From Andrena cerasifolii (lineage: Eukaryota > Arthropoda > Insecta > Hymenoptera > Andrenidae): DNA of 64,000 bases. Position 1 is the first letter of the stretch. Each line of letters opens with the position of its first letter. The notes below the pieces were generated by a model that was not told the origin of the DNA, searched no databases, and was given only the letters and a program-made list of their open reading frames with translations. The stretch lies in NCBI RefSeq assembly GCF_050908995.1, contig NC_135123.1:4774001-4838000 (forward strand), read 5' to 3'. A program made the position numbers and the translations under genes. This document shows positions 54,646 to 64,000 of the stretch, one piece after another.

Positions 54646-55382
54646 GGGGAGGTTCCGGTCTAGAGCCCAAAAAAATAGGTGATATTTAGGAATTAATTAA
54701 AGGAAAACTACTATATATAATTTAATGGGACTTTTTGCATTGTATTAAGGATGTCTTAAATTATAGAAATATATTTTTTGTTTTATAATTAATCATTGTA
54801 AACGGCACTGGGGAGTCGTTAAAGCCAAGGCGTCAAAAAATTGATCCAAATCGGTGGGCGCTGTATCTCCAAAAGTTATTATCCGATTCGACTGAAACCT
54901 TTTTTGACTTTGAAGATTATTCTTCTATCTAGGGGGGGGGGGGCAGAAAAAATGACAAAAATGAAATGTTTTAGAAAATAACGACACTTGAAGTTTGAAA
55001 TCACTTTTTCCCTATATTTGTCACCCTTTCAACGGCTTTGAAAATTATAAATATTCAATTTTTTGTATTTTTTCTGGTACCCCCCCCCCCTAGCCAGAAG
55101 TATATTCTTCAAAGTAAGAAAAGTTTCAGTCGAATCGGATAATAATTTTTGGAGATACAGCGCCCACCGTTTTGAGAACACTGTTTCGAGAAAAACGCGT
55201 TTAAAGTTTGACGTGAGTGCCGAGTGGCCAGGTGTTACCCATGCATTTGCCGCTACTCAAATGTCTATAACTTCGGGAATTTTACGAATTTCAACAAATC
55301 CTTTTAAACGCGCATTCCTAAAAGATTGAACATTCGAAAAATGAAATATAAAAAAAATCGACATTTAGACCGGAACCTCCCC
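54646..55382. mobile_element. TTAA-flanked element, 737 bp, both ends intact
   Basis: The ends GGGGAGGTTCCGGTCTAGAG and, complemented, GGGGAGGTTCCGGTCTAAAT lie inside TTAA (54642-54645 and 55383-55386). A G run (54934-54943) and a C run (55080-55091) sit in corresponding positions of a looser internal inverted repeat (CTTTGAAGATTATTCTTC and AGAAGTATATTCTTCAAAG). A partial copy is at 21960-22369. TTAA duplications and a G-rich start fit Kolobok better than piggyBac, but no transposase is present to decide. Confidence 0.85.
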
Positions 55383-55389
55383 TTAAGGA

Positions 55390-57915
55390 TACTAGGCAGT
55401 CGTTTAATATGAAGCATTTCTGTCTCAATTAATTATCAAGAAATAAATCGAAACTGAGACTTGTTCTTTGGCATGAAGTTTATTAACATCATAAGCTTTA
55501 AAAAACTTGTTTGTTTAATCAAGAATATTTGCATTATATATGACGCTACAGATGGATCATTAATGAGGCTTTTTAAAAAAAAGTTTCTTTCGTTTCGCAG
55601 TGATAACTCAAAAACGGAGGTTCCAATTGATTCGAAACAAATTCGAGCATCTTCACAAAATGTGTAGTTTCGGACCAGACCTGAAGAAATAGTGCCATAG
55701 CAGCTCCTTCTCCCAAGGCCTCCTCATAGTCACAGCATTTGCGGTACCAAAAATATCTAACCAAAAATACCGGACCGATTTGAATAAAATTTTACACGAA
55801 TATTCTCAAAGACAATAATCTAGTATTTGTCTTCACCGATTTCGATAAAACGTACTTTTTTAAATGTGGCATTTACTCAAAGTCAAGCATGGCACTTTCT
55901 ACCTAAGATCTCATCTTTTGTTAATAAAAAAACCAAACAAGACGCTAATCGAAAAATCGTCTCAACAAGTGCTAGATTATAGTCTCAAGAATAATCGACC
56001 AGAGTTTCATTCAAATCGCAAGTGCGTCATGAACTTGTGACGTCGAAGAAGTTAAGAACGAGCACCTCCAGCGATACAAATCAATGTGCCCATTCTTAAA
56101 AATCGATCCCTGGGTAGTTGGTCCATAATGATATATTGAGAGAAGAAGTAAGCCAGCGGCGCGATTAAACGTCATCTTCCGTTGCCGCTTTATCAATCAG
56201 CGGCGACAAAAGTTTCGAACGTCCCCGTGCCTTTGCACGGCCGAACAGTTCCCCAAGTCCGAATTGCATTTCGTGACAATTTCTCACGGCGGGTCGACAA
56301 GACGCAAGGAAACGATCGACACCCGGCAGTTCGCGCTATTTGGCACGGCTGCGGAAATGCGCGTGCAGGATAGATGGTACAGTTTAATTGAAACGTCAAT
56401 ACGGCCCAACATATTACAGACACGGGCGGGGGAGAGGCAAGGACCCGGCAACGAAAATAGGTGGCTCACTTTCCGTTTTCCACGTAATACGTTTTAAAAT
56501 CGGACGCGTCCCGATCCGCTCCTGATAGATCGCGCATTAGGGGGGAAATATGTGGGTAATGCTGTCCGTTGGAGGGCTCGATGAAATCGACAACATACTT
56601 TACCCGTTGTACAAATGACCACTGAGGTCACGGTTCGACAGTTGGGGTGAAATGCTGGCCGACAGTCTAAAACGAGTGTTCGCAGGAGTTTCCGCAGCGA
56701 GAATCGTCCCGTTTGAGAATCCGCTTGCGCGCAGATTGTTGAGCCGCCCAAGATGCTTTTGCTAGCTACGAGGACACACGAAACAACTTTTGGGAAAGTT
56801 AAATGAAACACAATATTTAATTTGCAATGCTTATTTCTCAATATGCGATCGTTCGAGTACCAAGCACTTTTTGGTTCACCATAATTATAATTAACAATTT
56901 TCAGTGTATAAACAAGTAACGGGAGAATTCTAGGAATTTTTTGATGTCCCTTAATAATTGTCGCAGTTCAGATACGATTTTCTAATAATTTTTACACAGA
57001 TACCTATTGCTTTTTATTTATCAATTTAATTATTATTTTTAGGTTGAGGAAGTTTAGTCAGATTGTTAGAAATTTCGCTGAATAATAATAATGGTAAATT
57101 GCAGAAGCCAAATGGTTTCTTCACGCGTGAGAAGTATATAAACGAAATATGTTTGTGATTTGAATAATCTATTCACTTCACAGAATTAAATTTAACGTAA
57201 CTTGAAATATCTTTAACATTTAAGCCCTATTCGTCTATGCGGGCTCGAACAAAGGACATGGGTATGTAAATACTGGGAAAGCTGGAAACCGCGCGCTTAA
57301 CCCTGAAAATAAACAATCCTAGTGCGAGCTATGCAGGATCAACAGACGTATAAACGAGTTTCCTGGAGCAACCCGTTTCAATGAGATCCGAAGCGTATTA
57401 TCGGCAAACGCGAGCCCTTGCCTCTATCTATGCACGTTTACGCACGCGGTCTTGCTTACACACCCAAAGGTACACAGGCTAAATTGCCGCATGGAGGCCA
57501 TCAGAGTTTCATATACGCGCATCACCGGTTGGCAATTAACTCGAAAAGGTCTTAACAAGGTAAATGGACCGTGCGTTGGGGCGTCTGTAATCTGGGTCAA
57601 GAAAAACAAACATCGCGAGCGTATGTCATTTACAGCATAGTGCTAATAGTACCTGGTGATGTATGGTCGAAAAGTTTGTATTCAGAATCCGGTCGACCAG
57701 CATTATGATAGATCGTTGGACGCTTTGCCGGAGTTAACGGAGCTAACGAGTTGATTAGTTCAGCGGGTGACAATGATTTAGCCCCTCGCGGGGGAAGTTC
57801 ACGAAGAGAAGTATTAACTTCAACTTCGTTAGTAGAGTGGATGAAAGGGGGTTTGCATATTGGAGAGGTAAAGGAATGGACCAACGGCTTTGAAAATGAT
57901 ATCCTTACCAAAATA
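55390..57915. other. No gene identified; GC-richer stretch 56000-57910
   Basis: From about 56010 to 56760 and 57230 to 57910 the DNA is of even to GC-rich composition, non-repetitive and lacks inverted-repeat elements. Overlapping frames of 60-115 codons in several phases (for example minus 56494-56841) show no domain. Host non-coding DNA or undetected short exons are possible. Confidence 0.3.
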
Positions 57916-58175
57916 TATAGGAGAGACCAGGGCTAGTTGATACAGGGGCAGGTTGATACAGACGAATTATCTCGACACCGCATACACGAAGTTCTAGTTC
58001 AGCTAGATATGTGAAGTTTGTTGTTCAATTCTTTATAAAGGTGAAATCAGACGGCTCGTGGCTCCGCGAGCCGGCTCGCCTCGTCTAACTCGTCAAGTCG
58101 GCTTGGCGAGCCCGACTTGACAAGCCATGACCGATCAGACGGCTCGTGGCTCCGCGAACTGGCTCGGCTCGGCTA

Positions 58176-58396
58176 CAGTAATCCCCCGTTATGAGTCCGT
58201 TTTTTCCTCCCATTGACAGTCCGGCGACTATCCCCACCATTTCTTGGAAGCCTGCGGACGAGGGTGCGAGAACCGGACAACGAGCGAGAGGAAACGAAAG
58301 GGTCGGCACAGCCACTGGCCGCGCGGAACCATGTCCGCAACCCACTATGAGCCCACCGCCAGTCCCATTCGTTGGACTCATAACGGGGAATTACTG
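58176..58396. mobile_element. Pogo/Tigger-like MITE, 221 bp
   Basis: The ends CAGTAATCCCCCGTTATGAG and, complemented, CAGTAATTCCCCGTTATGAG are flanked by TA (58174-58175, 58397-58398). CAGT ends with TA duplication fit pogo-like Tc1/mariner elements. The host sequence CTCGGCTCGGCTA continues as GCTCGTC on the other side, as in the uninterrupted unit near 58908-58925, which confirms the insertion. The two frames inside overlap and are not transposase. Confidence 0.85.
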
Positions 58397-58610
58397 TAGC
58401 TCGTCAAGTCGGCTAGGTTGTTGTGAGGCTGCCGGGGCTGAGATTCTCCCTGAGAATCTCGTCGGTTGCCGTGGGCTGGTCTCGGAAGGGTCGTCCTCCG
58501 GGCTCCGATAGTACGGGTGTAGATGCCGGGAACGGGGATTCGGTATGAACCGAAGGTAGTGGATCTTTAGCCGGTTTAAGAGTTGGAACTCACCGTAGAG
58601 TGAACAAAGA

Positions 58611-58616
58611 TTTATT
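58611..58616 (-). terminator. Polyadenylation signal of the LTR-like unit
   Basis: AATAAA on the minus strand, in GCTCAATAAATCTTTG, about 190 bp before the 3' end of the unit. Together with the TATA box it outlines a short R region and a long U5. Confidence 0.5.
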
Positions 58617-58706
58617 GAGCTTAAACTGACAATGGCGCGGCGATCACGGCAGTGATCGCTAATCGATTCGCAAAAGTTGATAGAGCGAACCCCGTTTGGG
58701 CGGTGG

Positions 58707-58713
58707 TTATATA
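58707..58713 (-). promoter_or_regulatory. TATA box of the LTR-like unit
   Basis: TATATAA on the minus strand within CCATATATAACCACC. Its position about 150 bp from the U3 end and about 90 bp before AATAAA suits an LTR promoter. Assignment depends on the solo-LTR interpretation. Confidence 0.5.
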
Positions 58714-59004
58714 TGGTCATTTTGGGTCACGATGAGGCCTAATGGTCGCTATCCGATGACCGTGGCTGTGCAACGTTCGTTATCCGCGCATCGTTCGTGG
58801 ATTCCTTAGCATTGGGACACGTCTTGCGGGCTCGATGCTAAACGGTGGTTGTTTCACAACAAGCCGAGCCATGACCGATCAGACGGCTCGTGGCTCCGCA
58901 AACTGGCTCGGCTCGTCTAGCTCGGGCTTGGCGAGTCTGGGCGAGCCGAGCCATGACCGATCAGACGGCTCGTGGCTCCGCGAACTGGCTCGGCTCTTCT
59001 AGCT

Positions 59005-59291
59005 CAGCGCCGGTGAGGCTACCGTTTTCAGAGAAAGGGCAGTCGCTATTGCCCAGGGCAAACGCTGTGGGCAAAGCTCCAGGCAGTGAAGTCAGTTATC
59101 GTTACAGCGGAGTGAGGAGGAATGGTTGTAGCAGGAGTACAGGCTCGTAGATGCGTAGACAGGCACGGTCCTTGTTCATCCTGGCATCTGTTCCGTATTG
59201 CCGGGGCAGGCGTGTCTTACCCGCCGCCAGCAAGTGTTTGCCCTGGGCTGTCTGACCAGTTGCTCTATCGGGCAACTCCTGAACGGCGCTG
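59005..59291. mobile_element. 287-bp MITE with near-perfect 8-bp TSD
   Basis: CAGCGCCG at the left and CGGCGCTG at the right are flanked by TTCTAGCT (58997-59004) and GTCTAGCT (59292-59299). Other units of the host repeat have TCTAGCT only once, so duplication on insertion is supported. The subterminal GCCCAGGGCAAACGCTG and its partner CTTGCCCTGGGC-like block are inverted. An 8-bp duplication suggests hAT or a P-like family. Confidence 0.72.
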
Positions 59292-59599
59292 GTCTAGCTC
59301 GTCAAGGCGGCTTGGCGAGCCTAGACGAGCCGAGCCATGACCGGTCAGACAATCGTTTTTCATCTGTTTTCGTTTATGTAGAGAAAAGTAAATAGTTTTG
59401 ACACATCAAAATTGATCGTCAAAATAACTTTTTTCATTCATGTTGCATGTATTTTTTCAAGTTTTCGCTTACTACACATTAAAGAGGAAGGACCAAAGTA
59501 TATTTTGGCATATTTGTTATTAAGTAATTAATTCAAATAAAAATATAAAAAAAATTGAAAACAGAATAACGTATAAACTAGCCCTGGTCTCCCCTACTT

Positions 59600-62250
59600 G
59601 AGCAAACCTGCATATAAAACGCATTGTATCCAAAAGCGCATCATATTTGTGTAATAAACTGGCGTACTACCAATCTCTTGATTACCCCAGAATCACGACT
59701 ATTCTGTTATAAAAATGAAACTCGTAAGTCAAAGAGAAGAGCGCGAACCATCTGCTCAGGAATCTCTAGTGCTTCGGCGCGTGGCGGCACTAAAGTAAAT
59801 TATTCGTGGAACTTATCTCAATATTTTACACGTCTGGTGGGTTCAGTGTACTCAGTACTGACTTGCGAGCCCTTTGTACAGTATAGATAGTCATCGGTTT
59901 GTCGTCTTTACAATAATAACACCAAGTTACGATGATATTGTCAGCCTACGGCTGCGGCACTTCCACCCGCGCTCCTTCAATTGAAGTCCTTCATATAAAC
60001 GTTCCATAACATTTGACGGAGGTTGGAGTGTCCGCGAGGAAGTAATTCTGTTAAAGTTTTGATGTAGAAAGATCTTATTCACCGAAGGAACGGTAAACCG
60101 GAAAAATGTCATTCGCTTCCGAACGCGTTCCTTTCAGAGGTCTCGTTCGACCGGATGCAGCGCGGAAAAAGCTTGCCCCGGCTGCATCGGACGGCATCGA
60201 TAAGAAACGGCCGCTCGACAAAATGGACCAAGAGCTTCGCCCTTCGATTCGTTCTTAGGGAATTCCTAACGTGCCGAAATTATGGTCCGGGAGTAGACGA
60301 GAGGAAGACGTTTAGGGCGATGGTATGCAAAGTAGAAACTCGGGCAGCCAGTGGCGTATCGGTGTGGAAAGTAAAAACTTTTACTCGGTCTTCGACCGAA
60401 CTCCTCGGGGCTAGCTCGGTATTTCCACTCTGTCCTGCTTCGATTTGCAACTTCATTACCCGGGACGATCTTCGGTCCGGATCCCCGGAGAAAAACTTGT
60501 CCTCGTCCCTTCTACGATTCCCCGATTAAACTTCCTCATACCCTTACTACTTTGTCAACTTGCCACGGCGAGAGAGGAGAACGCGCTCTGCCATAATTTA
60601 CGCGGTCACCAGTGCCCCGCTGAGCAGATGCTGTTCTTTCATTCGCCCCCCCAAAAAAAGGGTTCTCGGTAAATTAGTATGTGATGGGCATTGAGGAAAG
60701 CTCCATCTCCCGCAAAAGAATTACTTCAGCTAACCTGTGGGCAATACTCTCTCTGATCTGATAGAATGGCGAATACGTTCTCTGAATAATAAAAGCAGAG
60801 GCACGAAATACAGGTTTTTAGGTGAATATTTTTGTGATGTGGGTAACATTCAAATATTGGTTTTATTTTTATATTGTGCCGTGCATATTTTATTCAGTAG
60901 TTTGGGTATTTCTTTAAGTGGAAATAGAATTTATGCAGTGAAAGGTGTATCTGTAATATTAGCAGTGATTCTTGGTTTAAATTTGACTGTCACTTTTTGA
61001 TCTATATGTTTATTAATTATTCTCTTTAACTGTTCGTCAATACGCCTTATTTTAAGCAGTTCACGGCCATCCGTTTTTCTCAGAAAATTTTCCTCAATGC
61101 AACAATAATGGAAATAAATATATTGACTGACCGTGGTAATGATAAGTGAAAGTGTATTTGGTAAAAGTTGTTCAAACTTTAAATTCAATTTTTAGAAGTA
61201 ACATTTGTAACTTTAGAAGTAACTCCACAATTTTGTCTGAAAATTTGTATGACTTCGCAGTAATCAAGCCACTAACTAAAATGGAGTTTATAAAATTTAA
61301 TTGGAATATCTTTTTAAGCATCATACAGTTCTGCCAACATCAGACAGCACTCATCTAAATTGCTGGGAAATTAATTAACTATTACAAATTTTATTGCAGG
61401 CACTTTAAATCGGCACTTTCAATTTCGAATGAAAAAATTTAATGCAATTTATGATTTGGCTATGGTGTGTAAAAAAACAATCGATTCACCCCAATAAATT
61501 TCGAATTTAAAAATTACTTTCTCAGTCTCGTCTTCTTAAGTTTAAATTTAAAAATATATTACAATTTTCAACAATACTGTGAGAAAGTGACGAACATAAA
61601 TGTAATAATCTTTTAGGGGTGTTTCTTTTCTTCGTCGCAATATACTTTGGTAATACCTACATATGTGGCGTAGTATTGATATTTCGTTGTATAGCAACAA
61701 GAAATTTAATTTAAAAGCAGAGGTCCAATAGGAACAATTCGATTTGAGTCTTTTCATCCACATCGATTCCTAGCAATATTGTGTCGAATGCCAGCCTGAC
61801 GGGGATTTCAACAATCTTACAGATCTCGATACCATTTCAAATCTACTTCAAATCTGACAGGAGGTTATTGGAAATATAGTCAATAATGTTTTATATCATA
61901 TTCTTCCAATATTATATGGTAGGTACGCACACTGCATCGCAATTATTTTAGTAGTTACACTCGTGGGATGTACATGTGTATATATATTTTCGTACTTTGC
62001 ACTTTCTGAACTTTTCTAAACCTAACACTTGTTATCCTCATTACATTGCTGTTCGCAGTTTTCCTTTTTGCCTCCGACAGAAGGAAATTATTTAACCATG
62101 CGTATCTCTTAGAGAATCTTTAGTATCTAATGTCTATTAGGTGTCATAAATCCACAATACATATTTTATTAATGTTTTCTTGTTAATACTTTTACCTGTT
62201 GGAGTGGAACGCGTTTAGGCGCTACGACATACAGCTGCACAAAATGATAA
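59600..62250. other. No gene identified
   Basis: From about 60100 to 60660 the DNA is GC-richer. A 124-codon plus frame (60155-60529) and a 75-codon frame (60445-60672) overlap there without any known domain, so they are not called. The remainder is AT-rich. A minus frame 60931-61188 and a plus frame 60737-61000 overlap and are not credible. Confidence 0.3.
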
Positions 62251-62251
62251 T

Positions 62252-62400
62252 GTTAATATATATATATTAACTATATATATATATATTAACTATATATATA
62301 TATTAACTATATATATATTAACTATATATATATATTAACTATATATATATATATTAACTATATAGTGTCCGAAAAGTTCGTATATATATATATACACTGT
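62252..62400. repeat. TATATATTAAC microsatellite
   Basis: Units of TATATATATATTAAC with a variable number of TA steps repeat about six times to 62360. TATAGTGTCCGAAAAGTTCG and a pure TA run follow. It is a low-complexity array without coding content. Confidence 0.9.
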
Positions 62401-62404
62401 CTGC

Positions 62405-63045
62405 ACCGTAACTCTGTCAATTTGCAATATCATCCCTTCGCGAAATTTGGTGTACATACAGCTGATAAGATTATTTTTGTCATGTTGAGCTATTTTTTTA
62501 TTTTTTATTTTTTTCATGATTTATTCACTAATAAAAGAACAATTTTTCACGTAAAATGTCACATTTTCTTTAAAAGTGGCGCAATGTTATTAATTTTTCA
62601 AAATTTAATAATCGGCCTCCGACATGACTGCCAATGCGATTAAATTTAATAAAAGTCCTTCCATTTTCAAATCGAACCACTATGGGAACCTGAATTATGC
62701 AGATAATCCAGCCGTGTTTGCACATGCATGTGCGGAAATTAATTTATCCGCCATATTTGCTTATATATTCCATCAACAATTTTTTTTTATATAATCCACA
62801 ATGTATACTTTTGCGGATAAAAAAATCAAATCAATTCATCAGGTACTTCTTCTTGAATAACTTCTTAAAAAAATGTAATTTTTTCACGGTGACAAACCTA
62901 TGCACCCCCTTAATCATCCATAACTCGAAAACTAAGGTATATAGGACATGCATATGTTCATATGACGTTTTTTTTTATATTAATGTCTAGATTTATCCCC
63001 TGAAGTATTGACATGCATATATGAACACCCTGTATGTGCGAATGT
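62405..63045. other. No gene identified; AT-rich
   Basis: AT-rich DNA with homopolymer T runs. Plus frames 62365-62643 and 62697-62990 are low-complexity. ATGAACACCCTGTATGTGCG near 63021 is complementary to part of the next foldback's edge. Confidence 0.3.
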
Positions 63046-63048
63046 ATA

Positions 63049-63428
63049 GGGTGTTCGACTAAAGGTGGGCACCCTCTTAGGAGGTAATTCTGCATGTCAA
63101 AATAAGACAAAATTCAATAATGACGAAATTGCGACTGAGACTTTGTTTCTGAGTTATAAATTGTTGAAGATGCATACGCGTAACAAGTGCCTGACACGAG
63201 GGATTTAGACTACTGCCGGCGCGCAGTAGTATGAAGTTAGCCAGTTCAGGCACGGTGAGGCCAGTAGGCTAATTGTAAGTCCCGCGCGTCAGAAGTTCTT
63301 TACGCGTATTTTCAACAATTAATAACTCAGAAACAAAGCCCTAATCGCAATTTCGTCGTTCTTGATTTTCGTCTTATGTTAGCAAGTAAAATCACCCCCT
63401 AAAAGGATGCTCACCTGTAGTCCGCATG
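63049..63428. repeat. Terminal foldback beginning GGGTGTTCGACTAAAGG
   Basis: The left arm (about 63052-63212) and right arm (about 63270-63425) pair through TGACGAAATTGCGACTGAGA, CTTTGTTTCTGAGTTAT, AATTGTTGAAGATGC and TACGCGTAA; the outermost parts, GACTAAAGGTGGGCACCC and its partner, have diverged. TA precedes the left end (63047-63048). The loop holds CTACTGCCGGCGCGCAGTAG, a perfect short hairpin. Confidence 0.75.
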
Positions 63429-63429
63429 T

Positions 63430-64000
63430 GCGTATATAAACACTATACATAGGTACCATCTTATGTAGTCCTATATTGTAGTAGTTATCCATGTCATCGC
63501 ATATAGGATTATTTGTATTAAAAAAACCGGACAAAAGTGAAAATCAGCAAGTTAGTCAAAACCCCACCAAATTCATTTTTCTTAAACCTTGATAACCGGT
63601 CCGTCAAACGGCAGCCAAAAAATTCCTCCCGCTTTTGTGCCTGCCTGGAAAGTCAGTCGACCAGTCAGAAACCAGTGACTGTCCGAACCTTTCGTTTGTG
63701 ATATTTATTTTTCTTGCTAGGTATTGTGTATGGTTTAGATAAGCAACAAGTATGGTGCAGTAAATCCTGTACTTTGTTAGTCTAATCTATAAAAAATATT
63801 ATTTAGCATAACATGACATAAAAACGTAAACTTTGGAAATTGAGGATATTGAAAATGAATAATGAATTTTTTGTAAATTTAATATTAGCTATAAAATAAA
63901 AAATTTAATTCAAATTTACAAAAATTATGTTTTAAATAAACTGTACGTGTAGCTGATTTAAATCTAATACTTTTAAATTATATTTTAGTTTTATTAGTTT
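63430..64000. other. No gene identified
   Basis: AT-rich single-copy-looking sequence to the window edge. No frame above 60 codons and no inverted-repeat element were noticed. Features may continue beyond the edge. Confidence 0.35.

Larger units (their letters stand above)
58419..58861 (-). mobile_element. Solo-LTR-like unit, minus orientation
   Basis: A 443-bp unit begins TGTTGTGAAAC and ends CCTCACAACA on the minus strand, so it has TG...CA ends with an 8-bp inverted repeat. On that strand a TATATAA box (58713-58707) is followed about 90 bp later by AATAAA (58616-58611), the promoter and polyadenylation order of an LTR. No internal retroelement sequence adjoins it. Flanking bases do not show a clear 4-6 bp duplication, which weakens the call. 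BEL or Gypsy origin cannot be decided. Confidence 0.62.
58046..59345. repeat. GACCGATCAGACGGCTCGTGG repeat units
   Basis: The unit ATCAGACGGCTCGTGGCTCC followed by GCGAACTGGCTCGGCTCG starts near 58046, 58135, 58877 and 58963. Complementary ends (GAGCCGAGCCATGACCG) lie before or after them, the last near 59327-59345. Blocks CTCGTCAAGTCGGCTTGGCG alternate with them. The units are copies of one palindrome duplicated locally and then split by insertions. The wording is related to 5521-5627. Confidence 0.75.
57920..59594. mobile_element. TA-flanked composite element with nested insertions
   Basis: The left end GGAGAGACCAGGGCTAGTT and the right end, complemented, GGGGAGACCAGGGCTAGTTT are bounded by TA (57918-57919, 59595-59596). 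The word GGTTGATACAG is repeated inside the left end. The body holds GC-rich palindromic units (CAGACGGCTCGTGGCTCC) and at least three insertions: 58176-58396, 58419-58861 and 59005-59291. Subtracting these leaves about 720 bp, similar to the 732-bp element at 37283. Confidence 0.78.

Noticed and set aside
60155..60529. 124-codon plus-strand frame
   Set aside because: No domain seen; GC-rich region with overlapping open frames; could be revisited with transcript data.
1..64000. tRNA, rRNA or other structural RNA genes
   Set aside because: No cloverleaf-like B-box (GGTTCGANTCC) or rRNA core sequence was noticed on either strand; a covariance-model scan was not possible here.

Overview
The window looks like repeat-rich, AT-rich insect nuclear DNA, most probably from a hymenopteran (ant, bee or wasp). 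I infer this from very short and scattered ORFs with no operon structure, decayed Jockey/I-type LINE ends, a solo-LTR-like unit, very many short inverted-repeat DNA elements (MITEs and foldbacks) with TA, TTA, TTAA or 8-bp target duplications, and two short interstitial runs of the TTAGG-derived motif TTAGGTCTGGG. I found no complete protein-coding gene, tRNA, rRNA or CRISPR array. Most open frames are short, or are made of repeats.

Layout. 0-9 kb: a foldback (182-380), two elements built from the word CGGGTA (389-695, 8091-8500), a three-arm foldback (2344-2779), a TA-flanked MITE (4233-4377), a 229-bp hAT-type MITE with a perfect 8-bp duplication (4684-4912), a Tc1-like MITE (6480-6806) and telomere-like motifs (7884-7910, 9411-9426). 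10-19 kb: two opposed TTCGAATA minisatellites (11262-11880), foldbacks (13700-14600, 16023-16405 with a 41-bp tandem array, 17030-18080) and a second Tc1-like copy. 19-25 kb: two LINE 3' ends. The plus-strand one is frameshifted (19680-20284). The minus-strand one carries RNase H and a terminal CCHC motif and is split by a 530-bp foldback (22816-24458). 20.5-28 kb: TTAA-flanked elements and long hairpins. 31-36 kb: two related TA-flanked MITEs, a 644-bp hAT-type foldback with duplication CATGGATG (33463-34106), and a TTCGAATA hAT-type element with another element inside it (35295-35681). 37-43 kb: further inverted-repeat elements. 43-46 kb: mostly GC-richer single-copy DNA. 46-55 kb: hairpins, a 79-bp hAT hairpin (47493-47571), a 785-bp hAT-type element made of TAATTGAATTAC words (49860-50644), a third Tc1-like copy and a 737-bp TTAA element (54646-55382). 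57.9-59.6 kb: a nest in which one TA-flanked element holds a pogo-like MITE, a minus-strand solo LTR and an 8-bp-TSD MITE. 60-64 kb: mostly single-copy AT-rich DNA, a TATATTAAC microsatellite and a terminal foldback.

No pathway can be read from this window. Its interest lies in mobile-DNA structure: several hAT-type families whose interiors are filled with a short palindromic word, several TA-flanked families whose ends begin GGG and repeat a family-specific word inside, a broad TTAA-flanked group, and insertion nests that give relative ages.
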